From Brevibacillus reuszeri (GTDB lineage Bacteria > Bacillota > Bacilli > Brevibacillales > Brevibacillaceae), in contig NZ_LGIQ01000002.1 of assembly GCF_001187725.1 (NCBI RefSeq), positions 256,890 through 320,889 on the forward strand: a stretch of 64,000 bases of DNA. Reading direction: 5' to 3'. Positions 17,006 to 25,460 of this stretch are shown in pieces (positions within the stretch are counted from its first letter, which is position 1; each line of letters begins with the position of its first letter). Below the pieces are notes generated by a model. It was not told the DNA's origin. It made no database searches and was given only the letters and a program-made list of their open reading frames with translations. The translations under genes were made by a program, and so were the position numbers.

Positions 17006-17929
17006 ATGCGAGTAGATCGATTACTCTCTATGCTGCTCATCCTTTCCAAAAAAGAGATGGTTACAGGAAAAGAGCTGGCGGAGCATTTTGAAGTATCCCT
17101 GCGAACCATCTATAGAGACATCGAAAAAATCGGGGAAGCAGGTATTCCGATTGCCTCGATAGGTGGAAAAGGCGGGGGATACTACCTGATGGAAAATTAT
17201 CAAGTAGACAATCTGTTTTTCAATAAATCCGAAGCCCATACGTTCATGGCGGTTTTGCATAATCTCGACGTTCTCTTTGGAAAAAACGAGAAGTTCAATG
17301 ATATCGTGTTAAAGCTCGAAAATACGTATAAGCGAGAGAAAAGGGACAGCGATAAGTGGAGCATCCAGATGTCCCATTTCAGCATGGAAAAGGAATTGAA
17401 GGAATACTTGTTTCTGATGAATCAAGCTATAGAAGAGAGCAAGCTGCTCGTCTTTGATTATATAAACAGAGAGATGGAGTACTCCGAAAGAGAAGTAGAG
17501 CCGGTGCAAATCTCTTTTGTTTCCGGTCAGTGGTATTTGGTGGGCTTCTGCAGAAAAAGAAATGACTACCGAAGATTCAAGCTCGTTCGAATCAGAAAGC
17601 TGAGGGTGGGCAAAGGCTTTCGCAAAAGAGAGGCATCTTGGGAAGAAATCGAAAAGATCATCGAGGAAAGCTACAGCAAACGAGGCATTGAGGTCACATT
17701 AAAGTTTTCCAATCGAATCGGTGAGCAGCTCACGGAGTATTTTTCCAAAGAAGCCATCAGAAAAACGGAAGACAACCAATATATCGTGGTGGCCCAGTTT
17801 CCGTATGAGGAGGGCTTGCTCAAATATATTTTAAGCTTTGGCAAAGAATGCGAGGTTGTCGAGCCGCTTTTTTTACGAGAAGAACTAAAAGAATATGTAA
17901 AAGAACTCATGCACTTCTACAATGGCTGA
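17006..17929 (+). CDS. WYL-domain transcriptional regulator (YafY/YobV type)
   Basis: A 307-residue regulator. Residues 1-60 are an HTH_11 winged helix (MRVDRLLSMLLIL, VSLRTIYRDIEKIGEAGIPI). A WYL domain follows (about 140-220, with FVSGQWYLVGFCR) and a C-terminal WCX extension. WYL proteins sense nucleic acids or nucleotides, for instance after DNA damage, and control nearby genes. ATG 17006 matches the usual N-terminus of the family, although its ribosome site is distant. The hydrolase and DUF2785 genes follow within 100 bases and are likely cotranscribed. Confidence 0.85.
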   Translation: MRVDRLLSMLLILSKKEMVTGKELAEHFEVSLRTIYRDIEKIGEAGIPIASIGGKGGGYYLMENYQVDNLFFNKSEAHTFMAVLHNLDVLFGKNEKFNDIVLKLENTYKREKRDSDKWSIQMSHFSMEKELKEYLFLMNQAIEESKLLVFDYINREMEYSEREVEPVQISFVSGQWYLVGFCRKRNDYRRFKLVRIRKLRVGKGFRKREASWEEIEKIIEESYSKRGIEVTLKFSNRIGEQLTEYFSKEAIRKTEDNQYIVVAQFPYEEGLLKYILSFGKECEVVEPLFLREELKEYVKELMHFYNG

Positions 17930-18023
17930 CAATATGATGTCAGTCATTTTGCTTTATAGTGAGGTGTATGCAGACGGGATCCCCAAAAGTGATGCTTTCG
18001 AAAGCACAAGAAAGAAGGAGAGT

Positions 18024-18797
18024 ATGGACGACTCGGAGTTTAGTAGGGACTTTGAAGAGGCTTTCTATACCTGTGCGGGCAGCAGAATGTTTACGAAATA
18101 CTCGCGAAAAGGAGCGCCAACAGTTCTATTCCTGGCGGGAATGGGAGATAGCTGCGAAACGTGGAAAGGGGTACAGAATCGGATCGCGCAAATAACCAGC
18201 ACCTTTTCTTACGATAGAGCGGGTACGGGTAGAAGTGATGCTGTTTCTGGCCCGCGGACATGTCATGATCTCGCGCAGGAGCTTGCTGAGCTTGTGTGGC
18301 ACATATCTGTTGAGCCGCCTTTTATTATAGTTGGACATTCCTTTGGTGGATTGGTCGCCAGACTGTTTGCCAGCTATTATCCGAGCCTAGTGGAAGGACT
18401 CGTCCTTGTGGATGCGGCAGTGGAATATAAAGAGCTCGCTTATGAAGAGGTACTTCCGAAAAAGCTGCAGGCAACAAACAGGGCGTATCTCGAAGATCCG
18501 ATGTTGAACCATGAGAAAATCGATAAGCTGCAAAGCTATAAGCAAGTCGCAGAGCATCCACAGCTAGGAAATATTCCGCTAGCGATCCTGACAAGAGGGC
18601 TGCCGGATCACCATCCAGATGGCTGGCCTCAGCAAGAAATATTGCAAATGGAGCAAGAATTACAAATCAAAATGCAACGTCTCTCTACCATAAGCAGATG
18701 TAAAATTGCTCAGCGCAGCAGACATTATATTCACCATGATGAGCCGGAATGCGTGATAGAGGAGATCGAGATAATGATAAAGGGGATAGCAAAATGA
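18024..18797 (+). CDS. Alpha/beta hydrolase
   Basis: A 257-residue alpha/beta-hydrolase-fold enzyme with the oxyanion segment FLAGMGDS, the YDRAGTG turn, and the nucleophile elbow GHSFGG. A late His in RHYIHHDEP completes the likely triad. The substrate is not predictable; the family holds esterases, lipases and C-C hydrolases. ATG 18024 has AAGGAG close upstream; longer in-frame starts would overlap the WYL gene. Its stop overlaps the next start by ATGA. Confidence 0.82.
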   Translation: MDDSEFSRDFEEAFYTCAGSRMFTKYSRKGAPTVLFLAGMGDSCETWKGVQNRIAQITSTFSYDRAGTGRSDAVSGPRTCHDLAQELAELVWHISVEPPFIIVGHSFGGLVARLFASYYPSLVEGLVLVDAAVEYKELAYEEVLPKKLQATNRAYLEDPMLNHEKIDKLQSYKQVAEHPQLGNIPLAILTRGLPDHHPDGWPQQEILQMEQELQIKMQRLSTISRCKIAQRSRHYIHHDEPECVIEEIEIMIKGIAK

Positions 18798-19651
18798 AAG
18801 ATATTCGAACAAAATTGATGCAGGATCTGGAACGAATTGAAGCGGAGGATTACCAGCTTCGTGAAGGCGAGCAGCTGCAAGAGTTTGTCGCACTCATGCT
18901 ACAATACATCGGTGATCCACAGCCAGAGCTTAGGGATAATCTGATCTATCCGACGTTTCACCACTGGATCGCGATAGAAAACAAGTTTACAGATGATGAG
19001 CTGCGCAGCCTTTTGGCGACTTTACTCGATGAGCAGCATTTGTTCCATGACATCGGCAGTGACGGTGAGCCATCAGTATTTACTCGGACGTTTTCTGTTT
19101 TACCTGTCGCGTTGATTTTGCGGAGACATTGTAAGCAGCCTTTTTTAGAGCAAGCTGATTTCTTGCATGTAAAAGAGTCCCTGCTTCGTTACTACAAGGA
19201 AGAAAAAGATTTGCGTGGCTTTTTGACCGAAGGAGGGTGGGCGCATAGTGCCGCACACGGAGCAGATGCTCTGGATGAGCTGGTGCAGTGTTCGGAGAGT
19301 GACGAAGCGCTGCAACTTGAGGTGCTTGCTGCGATAAGTGGCATGCTGCATAACGGGAAGCATATTTTTAACGACCAAGAGGATGAACGGATCGCCACCA
19401 TCGTATTTACCATGATGACCAATCATTTACTCCTACAGCAGAAACTGGTGGATTGGATACATGCACTTGCCGAGTGTCAGGAATGGCCGAGAAGCCGGGG
19501 GAAAACAATCGCGGTAGTGAATACCAAAAATTTTTTGCGCAGCCTTTATTTTAGACAGAGAGAGGGTTGCCAAGAGAAGGAGAACGATTTTGCCGCAGCT
19601 ATCCTTGCTGCCGAACGAAAGGTAAATCATTTTGTGAGCAATCATTCTTGA
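18794..19651 (+). CDS. DUF2785 domain protein
   Basis: A 285-residue all-helical soluble protein of the DUF2785 family. The diagnostic GGWAHSAAHGADALDEL block lies near residues 150-166, after a RYYKEEKDLRGF segment. The function is unknown. It overlaps the hydrolase gene by 4 bases, so the two are translationally coupled and probably work together. ATG 18794 follows AAAGGGG. Confidence 0.82.
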   Translation: MKDIRTKLMQDLERIEAEDYQLREGEQLQEFVALMLQYIGDPQPELRDNLIYPTFHHWIAIENKFTDDELRSLLATLLDEQHLFHDIGSDGEPSVFTRTFSVLPVALILRRHCKQPFLEQADFLHVKESLLRYYKEEKDLRGFLTEGGWAHSAAHGADALDELVQCSESDEALQLEVLAAISGMLHNGKHIFNDQEDERIATIVFTMMTNHLLLQQKLVDWIHALAECQEWPRSRGKTIAVVNTKNFLRSLYFRQREGCQEKENDFAAAILAAERKVNHFVSNHS

Positions 19652-19742
19652 GCGTTGTCTCACAAATGAATGACGAGAGGACCCGGAAAAATTGGACAGG
19701 CGTATCTACAAACGGGAAGCCTGGAGCATTTCTTCGGGTCCT
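19631..19742. other. Two stem-loops between convergent genes
   Basis: The first has perfect arms TTTGTGAG (19631-19638) and CTCACAAA (19659-19666) spanning the DUF2785 stop codon. The second has AGGACCCG (19678-19685) with CGGGTCCT (19735-19742), and CAGGC/GCCTG (19697-19701, 19719-19723) nested inside. Neither is followed by a T run on either strand. They may stop transcription in a Rho-dependent way or stabilise mRNA ends. Confidence 0.45.
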
Positions 19743-19753
19743 TCAACTCTACT

Positions 19754-20209
19754 TCAGTTCCCCTCACGAATCCCCCGAATAATGATCGAGGATATTTGAA
19801 TGTATCGCTGAAAATCCTCCGTAGTAAACTCATCCAGCTGGTTCAAAAACCGCGCGTATTCCACTTTATCCAGCTCCTTGTGAAACTCATAGACGGTCTT
19901 TCCTTTTTCGGTCAGCTCGATGATGACTTCACGATTATCGTCAGGGTTTTTGTATTTGACGACAAGCTCCTTCTTGATGAGCTTGTCTACCATTTGCGAG
20001 ATGGCACCTTTTGTCTTGTTGGTAAGCTTGGAAAGCTCTGACGTGTTGGTTTGCACCAAATTGCCGATCAGGTTAATCGTATGAGCTTCCACCATGTACA
20101 GCTCGTCTTCTGTCCCGTACTTTCTCGGTACGCTCTCATACGAACTCGTTTTCCGTGAGAGCTCGTAAATCGTTTCCATCAACTCAAAAAATACGTCTTC
20201 TCTGGTCAT
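19754..20209 (-). CDS. MarR-family transcriptional regulator
   Basis: A 151-residue winged-helix regulator; the recognition region reads SELSKLTNKTKGAISQMVDKL near residues 58-78 and the wing DDNREVIIELTEKG follows. GGAGAAAAA precedes the ATG. It is divergent from the PatB operon, whose promoter holds a GTTTAG-GTG-CTAAAC inverted repeat between the -35 and -10 boxes, the likely operator for this protein. The ligand is unknown, plausibly a substrate or product of that operon. Confidence 0.87.
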   Translation of the reverse strand: MTREDVFFELMETIYELSRKTSSYESVPRKYGTEDELYMVEAHTINLIGNLVQTNTSELSKLTNKTKGAISQMVDKLIKKELVVKYKNPDDNREVIIELTEKGKTVYEFHKELDKVEYARFLNQLDEFTTEDFQRYIQISSIIIRGIREGN

Positions 20210-20361
20210 TTTTTCTCCTTTTATCGATACTTTTTGTTTATCTGTGAAGCAGAAATCATTCCGAATAGTTGCTACAAACAGTATACCATAGCGTGTGAGG
20301 GCCCATCATTTTCCTCAGAAAGAGAGAAGGAAACTTGAGTTTTTATAAAATTCAAAAATTA

Positions 20362-20390
20362 TTGACGGTACATTGTTTAGGTGCTAAACT
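20362..20390 (+). promoter_or_regulatory. Promoter with internal MarR-type operator
   Basis: TTGACG (20362-20367) and TAAACT (20385-20390) are 17 bases apart. The spacer and the first bases of the -10 box hold a perfect inverted repeat, GTTTAG (20375-20380) GTG CTAAAC (20384-20389). A repressor bound there would block RNA polymerase. Confidence 0.65.
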
Positions 20391-20466
20391 GATTTCAACT
20401 TCCAAATATGCAAGCGTTAACATTACACGCGTTGAACGACAAAACATCAGAAAGGGAGAGGCTTTC

Positions 20467-21648
20467 GTGAAGTACAACTTTGACGAAGTGGTCAATCGAA
20501 GAAACACCTATTCACTGAAATGGGATGGCGAGTCACTCATAAAGGAGCTGGGTTTTACCAATCGCTACGACGAAGACACGATCCCCCTTTTTACGGCCGA
20601 TATGGATTTGCCCGTACCGCAGCCGTTGATAGACGCCTTGCACAAAACGGTTGATCACCGCATCTACGGCTATTCGGTCATACCAGACGAGTACTATGAA
20701 GCGATTCGCCATTGGTTCCAAAAGAGGCATGACTGGGAGATTAAAAAAGAAGAGATCGTCTATAGCCCGGGAACCGTTCATGCCTTGCATGTTGCCGTAA
20801 AAGCTTTTACAGAACCGGGGGATGGGATTATCATTCAGCGTCCTGTCTATCCACCTTTTACGTCGGCAATCGAGGGGAATGGGAGAAGGGTCGTCAACAA
20901 TCCTCTTATTTGCGATGAAGAAGGGTATTATTCTATCGACTTCGAGGATTTCGAAGCAAAGGCAAAAGAGGACGGCACCACCATGTATATACTCTGTCAT
21001 CCGCACAATCCGACTGGACGCATTTTTACGAGCGAGGAGCTGCAAAAGTTAGCGGATATTTGTGCAAGAAACGACGTCCTGATCATTGCCGATGAAATTC
21101 ATGGCGACCTGATCAGAAGGAATCAGCGCTTTATTCCCTTAGTAAAAGCTGCTGCCAATCATTCCGAGCACATCATCACCTGCACTGCTATCAATAAAAC
21201 CTTTAATACAGCAGGGCTTCACTGTACGAATGTTATCATTCCAAATGAGGAGCTGCGAAGTCGATTTAAACAGGAGCAAGGCATGAGCTTGCCATCGCCA
21301 TTCACCATCGCAGCATTGATTGCCGTGTATAATGAAGGAGAGGAGTGGCTGGAGCAGGTAAAAGCGTATATCGACGAAACGATGGACGATGTCCAGACCT
21401 TTTTGGCTGAGCGCATGCCGCAAGTAAAAGTGAGAATTCCAGAGGGAACGTATGTGATGTGGATGGACTTTAGCGGCTACGGGCTATCACCCGAGGAGGT
21501 TCATGAGAGGATTTACCACAAAGCAAACGTCATATTGGAAGACGGAAGCATGTTTGGGCAAGAAGGACTGCCATTTCAGCGGATTTGCGTTCCCTCTCCC
21601 AGATCGCTCATAAAAGAAGCGCTGGAAAGAATCGCGCGAGAATTTTGA
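20467..21648 (+). CDS. patB: PatB/MalY-type aminotransferase (C-S beta-lyase)
   Basis: A 393-residue fold-type I PLP enzyme, close in length and pattern to Bacillus PatB (387). Markers are LKWDG at the start, PLFTADMDLPVPQPL, HPHNPTGR, ADEIHGDL and the PLP lysine K244 in INKTFNTAG. PatB-type enzymes cleave cystathionine and other S-substituted cysteines to thiol, pyruvate and ammonia. The start is GTG 20467 behind AAAGGGAGAG; an in-frame ATG near 20335 lies upstream of the promoter and is rejected. First gene of a unit with an M20 amidohydrolase, a symporter and an AhpD-like protein. Confidence 0.87.
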   Translation: MKYNFDEVVNRRNTYSLKWDGESLIKELGFTNRYDEDTIPLFTADMDLPVPQPLIDALHKTVDHRIYGYSVIPDEYYEAIRHWFQKRHDWEIKKEEIVYSPGTVHALHVAVKAFTEPGDGIIIQRPVYPPFTSAIEGNGRRVVNNPLICDEEGYYSIDFEDFEAKAKEDGTTMYILCHPHNPTGRIFTSEELQKLADICARNDVLIIADEIHGDLIRRNQRFIPLVKAAANHSEHIITCTAINKTFNTAGLHCTNVIIPNEELRSRFKQEQGMSLPSPFTIAALIAVYNEGEEWLEQVKAYIDETMDDVQTFLAERMPQVKVRIPEGTYVMWMDFSGYGLSPEEVHERIYHKANVILEDGSMFGQEGLPFQRICVPSPRSLIKEALERIAREF

Positions 21649-21673
21649 ATCCCCTAACAGAGGAGTGTAGCGA

Positions 21674-22945
21674 ATGACAACAACAGGCTCTGCGCTAAAT
21701 GCCTTTGAGGCTGCGAAGGAAATAGAGGAATACGTAATCGGAATCCGGCGTGATCTTCATTTACACCCTGAAATCGGTATGCAGGAAGTACGAACGATGA
21801 AAGTCGTTACCGATGAATTGGAGAAGCTGGGAATCGTGTACGAAATCGTTCCAAACGGAGGCATCATCGGGACGATCTGCGGTGAGCAGGAGGGCAAAGC
21901 GTTAATTTTGCGCGCTGATCTGGATGCGCTGCCGATGCAGGAAGCAGAAACGAACTTGAAAGGAAAGAAAACGGTTGTTTCCCTCACTGAGGACGCAGCC
22001 CATACATGCGGTCATGACGGTCATACAGCGATGCTACTCGGGGCGGCAAAAATATTGTCCGAAAACAAAGACAAACTAAAAGGAAAAGTCATCCTCGTTT
22101 TCGAGCAAGGAGAAGAGATCGGAAAAGGCATCTTCGCTCTAGTAAGCAGGCTGGTTGAAATCGGTGCGGATGGTGTATGGGGTATCCATCTCAAATCAGA
22201 TATTCTAGCCGGAAAGATATCGGTAGAAGCTGGACCGAGGATGTCGAGCGCATTCGGCTTTCAGGCGCAAATCAAAGGTAAGGGTGGACATGGTTCCAGA
22301 CCGGATTTGTCAGTATCCCCGTTGGATTGTTTTACCGACTTTTACACGCAGCTAAAAGCGATGCGGTTAACCTCACTGGACCCGTTCAAAACGACGACCT
22401 ATTCCATTGGCAGCATTAGCGCTGGTTCGGCCTGGAATGTGATTCCGGATACCCTGCAGTTTAGCGGGACTGTTCGCTATTTGCATTATGACCAAGGAGT
22501 GCTCGCCGAGCAGGAGCTCAGACGGATTTTAGAAAAAACATGCGAGCTGCACCGCTGCTCCTACCAATTTTTGCACGAGCCAAAAGCAGTTGATTTATTG
22601 GTGTATAACGAACCGGATTGTGCAGCGATAGCCATGAATGCCGTCACCAAATCAATCGGTGCCCACGCGTTGTACGCATATCCGGCGTGGATGGCGTCAG
22701 AATCGTTTGCCTTTTACCAAAAGTATTTCCCGGGAGTGTTTACTTTTGTGGGGATTGAAAATGAAGAGAAGGGAACGGGTGCCGAGCATCATAACGCGCA
22801 TTTTGATATCGATGAAGAGGTGCTAAAGCTGGGTGTTGCCGCAACGGTTCAATACACGATTGATTTTCTTGGCAGTGATCAGGAGCTTGCGTTTGCTCCC
22901 GAGCAAAGGAGTGTGAAGGATTTATTCCAAGCAATGGGCTACTAA
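21674..22945 (+). CDS. M20 family metal-dependent amidohydrolase
   Basis: A 423-residue peptidase M20D-type amidohydrolase (aminoacylase, hippurate hydrolase or N-acetyl-amino-acid deacetylase). Metal and catalytic motifs are RRDLHLHPEIGMQE, RADLDALPM, HTCGHDGHTAML (Cys-Gly-His) and EQGEEIGKG with the general base. The dimerisation insert has GKGGHGSRPD. A cytoplasmic enzyme that removes an acyl group from an N-acyl amino acid. It follows patB by 25 bases, which suggests that its product feeds the C-S lyase. Confidence 0.87.
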   Translation: MTTTGSALNAFEAAKEIEEYVIGIRRDLHLHPEIGMQEVRTMKVVTDELEKLGIVYEIVPNGGIIGTICGEQEGKALILRADLDALPMQEAETNLKGKKTVVSLTEDAAHTCGHDGHTAMLLGAAKILSENKDKLKGKVILVFEQGEEIGKGIFALVSRLVEIGADGVWGIHLKSDILAGKISVEAGPRMSSAFGFQAQIKGKGGHGSRPDLSVSPLDCFTDFYTQLKAMRLTSLDPFKTTTYSIGSISAGSAWNVIPDTLQFSGTVRYLHYDQGVLAEQELRRILEKTCELHRCSYQFLHEPKAVDLLVYNEPDCAAIAMNAVTKSIGAHALYAYPAWMASESFAFYQKYFPGVFTFVGIENEEKGTGAEHHNAHFDIDEEVLKLGVAATVQYTIDFLGSDQELAFAPEQRSVKDLFQAMGY

Positions 22946-22965
22946 GCCCAAAGCAAAAACAAAAG

Positions 22966-22986
22966 ACAGAATGTTCTGTTTATAAT
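22966..22986 (+). promoter_or_regulatory. Inverted repeat with -10-like box before the symporter genes
   Basis: ACAGAA-TG-TTCTGT (22966-22979) is followed at once by TTATAAT. A TGGGCT/AGCCCA hairpin (22935-22950) overlaps the M20 stop codon just upstream. Possible operator and internal promoter; no convincing -35 box is seen. Confidence 0.35.
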
Positions 22987-23016
22987 CATCATCCAAAAAG
23001 AATGAGGAGAGATTAT

Positions 23017-23223
23017 ATGACACGCAAAAAACTGTGCTACATCCTGTCACTCATTGCTTATTTTGGGATGCCAATCGGGGTGCTATTTATTAAAAGCTCC
23101 GAGCCGTATATTCTCGGTCTCCCGTTTTTACTGTTCTGGATGGTTTTATGGATTTTAATAGGAAGCTCATTGATGATGGTTGTTCATCGCTTGAATCCGG
23201 ATGCACGTGAGGAGGTAGAGTAA
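23017..23223 (+). CDS. DUF3311 small membrane protein
   Basis: A 68-residue protein with two hydrophobic helices and a short charged tail, matching DUF3311 proteins that are regularly found just before sodium:solute symporters. It is probably an accessory subunit of the symporter. ATG 23017 is preceded by GAGGAG. Its TAA shares a base with the ATG of the symporter gene (TAATG). Confidence 0.8.
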   Translation: MTRKKLCYILSLIAYFGMPIGVLFIKSSEPYILGLPFLLFWMVLWILIGSSLMMVVHRLNPDAREEVE

Positions 23224-24695
23224 TGGTCTTTTCTATTGGAATTATTATCTTTTTTCTGATCCTCTCTCTCGTTCTCGGCATCATGGCGCGCAGGGGAAAA
23301 GATATGAACCTGGAGCAGTGGAGTGTTGGGGGACGTGGCTTCGGAACGCTTTTTATCTTCTTACTGATGGCGGGTGAGATCTATACAACCAATGCTTTTC
23401 TCGGAACGAGCGGCTGGATGTATGGAAAAGGGGGAGCAGCCTTTTATAACATCACGATGCTCAATTTTATTATTGCCTACTGGCTTACTCCGAAAATTTG
23501 GCGCTACGGAAAAAAGCATCAGCTCTTATCACAATCTGATTTTTTTACAAAAGCGTACAACAGCAAAGGTCTGGGGATATTAGTGGCGGTGGTTGGTTTA
23601 ATTGCTCTCATTCCGTACTTGGTTATTCAATTAAAGGGTCTTGGTATTATTGTGTCGGAAGCTTCTTATGGAGCAATTGATCCCAAGCTGACAATTTGGC
23701 TGGGGACGATCGCGATGATTGTATACGTCATGATATCGGGTATTCATGGCTCGGCTTGGACTGCAGTGATAAAAGACTTTTTGATTCTGGGTGTTGTCCT
23801 GTTTCTGGGCATCTATTTACCGATTCATTACTACGGCGGTATTCAGCCGATGTGGGAAGCGATTGAAGCGGCCAAGCCAGGATTTTTATCCTTGCCGGAG
23901 AAAGGCTTCAGTGCTTCATGGTACATTTCGACGATTATGTTGACCTCGCTTGGCTTTTATATGTGGCCGCATACTTTTGTCGCTGTCTATGCAGCGAAAA
24001 GCGGCAATGCGCTGCGAAAAAACGCGATTATGCTGCCGATCTACGCCCTGTTTATTTTGTTCGTCCTGTTTTCTGGAGCAGCAGCCATTTTACAGACTCC
24101 TGGCCTGACTGGCGGAAATGTAGACCTGGCTCTGTTTAAAATCTCGACGCAGACATTCAATCCCGTCATCGTCGGCTTTATTGGGGCAGCAGGGCTGCTT
24201 ACGGCAATCGTTCCGGGCTCATTGATCTTGATGTCTGCGGCGACGCTATTTGCCAAAAATATTTACAAGGTGGTAAAACCTGATGCAACCGATAAACAAA
24301 TCGGCATGATTGCACGCTACATGGTCCCCGTTTTTGCGCTTATCGCGCTATACAATACATTCAGCGGCGGTGCGGCCATTACTTTGCTATTTTTGATGGG
24401 GTACGGTCTCGTCACACAGTTCGCTCCAGCGATTGTCTGCCACTTTATGAAAAAGAATCCGTTGACGAAGCAAGGCGTTTTCGCAGGCATCACTGCCGGA
24501 GTCATCATAGTGGGCTGGCAGGCTGTGACTGGAGCGACGATGAGCTCGCTATTCCCGAGCTTTCCACCCGCGATCCAAGATATTAATATCGGCTTCATCG
24601 CACTTGGGGTCAACGTTATTGTGAGCCTGGTCGTGAGTATCGTTACACAAAAAGGTGTAACGGTGATAACCAATCCTGTAGAAAAAGTATCGTAA
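23223..24695 (+). CDS. Sodium:solute symporter (SSS family)
   Basis: A 490-residue protein with about 13 membrane helices. N-terminal RGKDMNLEQWSVGGRGFG and LLMAGEIYTTNAFLG are typical of SSS carriers of the PanF/PutP/DhlC group. It imports a small, probably anionic or zwitterionic, solute with sodium. The start overlaps the DUF3311 stop by one base, and an M20 amidohydrolase and a C-S lyase lie upstream, so an N-acylated or S-substituted amino acid is a plausible substrate (inference). Confidence 0.87.
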   Translation: MVFSIGIIIFFLILSLVLGIMARRGKDMNLEQWSVGGRGFGTLFIFLLMAGEIYTTNAFLGTSGWMYGKGGAAFYNITMLNFIIAYWLTPKIWRYGKKHQLLSQSDFFTKAYNSKGLGILVAVVGLIALIPYLVIQLKGLGIIVSEASYGAIDPKLTIWLGTIAMIVYVMISGIHGSAWTAVIKDFLILGVVLFLGIYLPIHYYGGIQPMWEAIEAAKPGFLSLPEKGFSASWYISTIMLTSLGFYMWPHTFVAVYAAKSGNALRKNAIMLPIYALFILFVLFSGAAAILQTPGLTGGNVDLALFKISTQTFNPVIVGFIGAAGLLTAIVPGSLILMSAATLFAKNIYKVVKPDATDKQIGMIARYMVPVFALIALYNTFSGGAAITLLFLMGYGLVTQFAPAIVCHFMKKNPLTKQGVFAGITAGVIIVGWQAVTGATMSSLFPSFPPAIQDINIGFIALGVNVIVSLVVSIVTQKGVTVITNPVEKVS

Positions 24696-24716
24696 TCGAG
24701 GTAGGAGGAATCGTAT

Positions 24717-25373
24717 ATGGCAAATGATAGCTTGTACCAAAAATCGTATATTCGCAGATTACCGGAGCTGGGGAAGCTTGCTCCCGATACCTTCAAAGCC
24801 TTTCTGGCGTTTGACAAGCTGGCACTCGGAGATGGAGTCATTCCGAAGAAAACAAAAGAGCTGATCGCGGTCGCTGTTGCGCATGTCACCGGATGTCCGT
24901 ATTGTATCGATGCCCACGTCTCAAATGCAAAAAGACTGGAAGCCACAAAGGAAGAAATCATGGAAGCGGTCATGATAGCTACCGCTCTAAAAGCCGGGTC
25001 CGCCCTCGCGCATGGACTGAATGCCCTCAATGCGTATGACGAAATGGACGATGAGGAGCTGTATAAGCGCTCGAATTTAACACGATTCAAGGAATTTCAA
25101 GAAGTGGGTCCCAACACCTTCCAAGCCTTCAATGCGTTTGACCGGGAGGCGTTGAAAGCAGGCTTGATCAGCAGAAAAGACAAGGAGATGATTGCGGTAG
25201 CTGTCGCTCACGTAACAGGCTGCGCCTATTGTATCGAGGTGCACACGAAGAAGGCAAAGCAGCTGGGCACGAGTCGGGAGGAGCTGGCAGAAGCGATTTT
25301 TGTAGCGACTGCACTAAAGGCTGGCTCAGCTCTGGCCCATAGTGTAAATGCGCTGAATGCGTATGATTCATAG
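24717..25373 (+). CDS. Tandem AhpD/carboxymuconolactone-decarboxylase-like protein
   Basis: A 218-residue protein made of two homologous halves of about 105 residues. Each has the AhpD thiol site: C60-x2-C63-x3-H67 and C169-x2-C172-x3-H176, followed by a matching ATALKAGSALAH block in both. AhpD-type proteins are disulfide reductants and peroxidase partners. The duplicated form in a presumed thiol-releasing operon suggests handling of a reactive sulfur product, but that is inference. AGGAGGAA precedes ATG 24717. A bidirectional terminator follows. Confidence 0.83.
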   Translation: MANDSLYQKSYIRRLPELGKLAPDTFKAFLAFDKLALGDGVIPKKTKELIAVAVAHVTGCPYCIDAHVSNAKRLEATKEEIMEAVMIATALKAGSALAHGLNALNAYDEMDDEELYKRSNLTRFKEFQEVGPNTFQAFNAFDREALKAGLISRKDKEMIAVAVAHVTGCAYCIEVHTKKAKQLGTSREELAEAIFVATALKAGSALAHSVNALNAYDS

Positions 25374-25410
25374 GAAAAGACAGGCGAAATCATTTTTATA
25401 ACTGTATGCA

Positions 25411-25445
25411 AAAAAAAGAGGGCTGCGTAAAAGTAGCCCTCTTTC
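25411..25445. terminator. Bidirectional intrinsic terminator
   Basis: Perfect arms AGAGGGCT (25417-25424) and AGCCCTCT (25435-25442). A run of A precedes it, serving as T tract for the minus-strand MFS gene, and CTTTCT follows on the plus strand. Confidence 0.75.
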
Positions 25446-25460
25446 TCCTGTTTCGCTTCG

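Noticed and set aside
16978-17091. TTG-initiated short frame overlapping the start of the WYL gene, well placed behind GGAGGAGGA
   Set aside because: Product of about 37 residues resembles nothing and homologues begin at ATG 17006; kept only as an alternative reason for the distant ribosome site.
19678-19742. T-box-like element because of GGACCCG
   Set aside because: It lies downstream of both neighbouring genes and lacks the T-box core.
22966-22979. Possible LexA (SOS) box
   Set aside because: Lacks the GAAC-N4-GTTC spacing of Gram-positive LexA sites.
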